From Paraescarpia echinospica (lineage: Eukaryota > Annelida > Polychaeta > Sabellida > Siboglinidae): a stretch of 64,000 bases of DNA. The position numbers and the translations under genes are program-made. The notes under the pieces were generated by a model. It was given only the letters and a program-made list of their open reading frames with translations. It had not been told where the DNA came from and made no database searches. The stretch lies in NCBI GenBank assembly GCA_020002185.1, contig CM034532.1:49787349-49851348 (forward strand). The letters run 5' to 3'. The first letter of the stretch is position 1. Every line of letters begins with the position of its first letter. This document shows, piece after piece, positions 63,601-64,000 of this stretch.

Positions 63601-64000
63601 TTCCGGACGTTGCAGCCTTGATGGATTGTCTACAGACAGCCCTTTCGTTTGCCAGTCTCCCCACTCGCCAGATGTCGGCTCCCATCCATTCCTCTATGTC
63701 CTTCCCCCATTGTCTCCTAGGTCTTCCTCTGCTTCTTCTGCCTTCCACTTTTCCTTCCATTATTAGTCTCTCTAGAGACTGATGCCATTTCACGCGGCCG
63801 AAATAACTTAGTTTCTGTTTCTTTACAAAGTTCAATAAAGTCCCGGGTATAACACCAAGCTCATCTGCGATGGATTCGTTAGTTCTACGTTCAGTCCACG
63901 AAACTCATAATATCTTTCTGTAACACTTGTTTTCAAACGCATTTATATGTTTAGTAATGTTCTTATTAAGAGTCCAAGTTTCGCATCCATATGTAGCCGT
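63601..64000 (-). pseudogene. C-terminal part of a second LINE ORF, extends beyond window
   Basis: The minus strand reads YGCETWTLNKNITKHINAFE, then NKCYRKIL with an in-frame stop, VSWTERRTNESIADELGVIP, LSYFGRVKWHQSLERLIMEG and RRSRGRPRRQWGKDIEEW. YGCETWTL and the SLE-x-x-I-x-EG-x-x-x-GRR-x-RGRPR-x-x-W block are typical of the region after the reverse-transcriptase palm in many LINEs. It is a different family from the adjacent L2-like copy, which begins abruptly at about 63600. Confidence 0.75.

Overview
The window looks like nuclear DNA of an invertebrate metazoan. It is a single large spliced gene on the + strand with long AT-rich introns, GT-AG splice sites and many transposable elements: tRNA-derived SINEs, several non-LTR retrotransposons, a Penelope-like element, hAT-like and Helitron-like DNA elements, and large minisatellites. 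I suspect a lophotrochozoan such as a mollusc, but nothing here proves the phylum.

Positions 2703-50366 hold eighteen exons of a transmembrane receptor of the DCC/neogenin/protogenin family. The 5' end (promoter, start codon, signal peptide, Ig1 and the first half of Ig2) lies outside the window. The visible exons give 1027 residues in one frame-consistent chain: second half of Ig2, Ig3 (two exons), Ig4 (one exon), five fibronectin III domains (two exons each), one transmembrane exon and a three-exon cytoplasmic tail ending at a stop at 50364-50366. Four Ig plus five FN3 domains is the architecture of protogenin (PRTG) and Nope (IGDCC4); DCC and neogenin have six FN3 domains. Nearly all ectodomain introns are phase 1.

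The introns carry most of the unusual content. The transmembrane exon (41697-41808) sits between two giant minisatellites. Upstream is a 44-bp repeat (38611-41694) that runs into the exon's own splice acceptor. Downstream is a 35-bp repeat of about 170 copies (41849-47802), every unit of which reads as a complete 3' splice site: branch point, polypyrimidine tract and AG. Joining the transmembrane exon to a canonical unit would add about 23 residues and a stop, removing the cytoplasmic tail. Other notable intron features are a tandemly duplicated 5' splice site after the first FN3-4 exon whose use gives an immediate stop, SINE 3' tails directly upstream of four splice acceptors, two hAT-like elements with 5-bp target-site duplications in the FN3-5 intron, a perfect 57-bp x 6 repeat, and a 780-bp insertion splitting a 15-18-bp minisatellite.

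From about 50.4 kb onward the window holds the 3' UTR and then intergenic DNA. At 57.5-61.5 kb is a rearranged second copy of the composite repeat found at 32.3-34.9 kb, containing broken reverse-transcriptase pieces. It is followed on the - strand by a Penelope-like fragment with a GIY-YIG endonuclease (61.5-62.0 kb), a 5'-truncated L2/CR1-like LINE (62.07-63.6 kb) and the C-terminal part of a second LINE (63.6-64.0 kb). I see no second host protein-coding gene.
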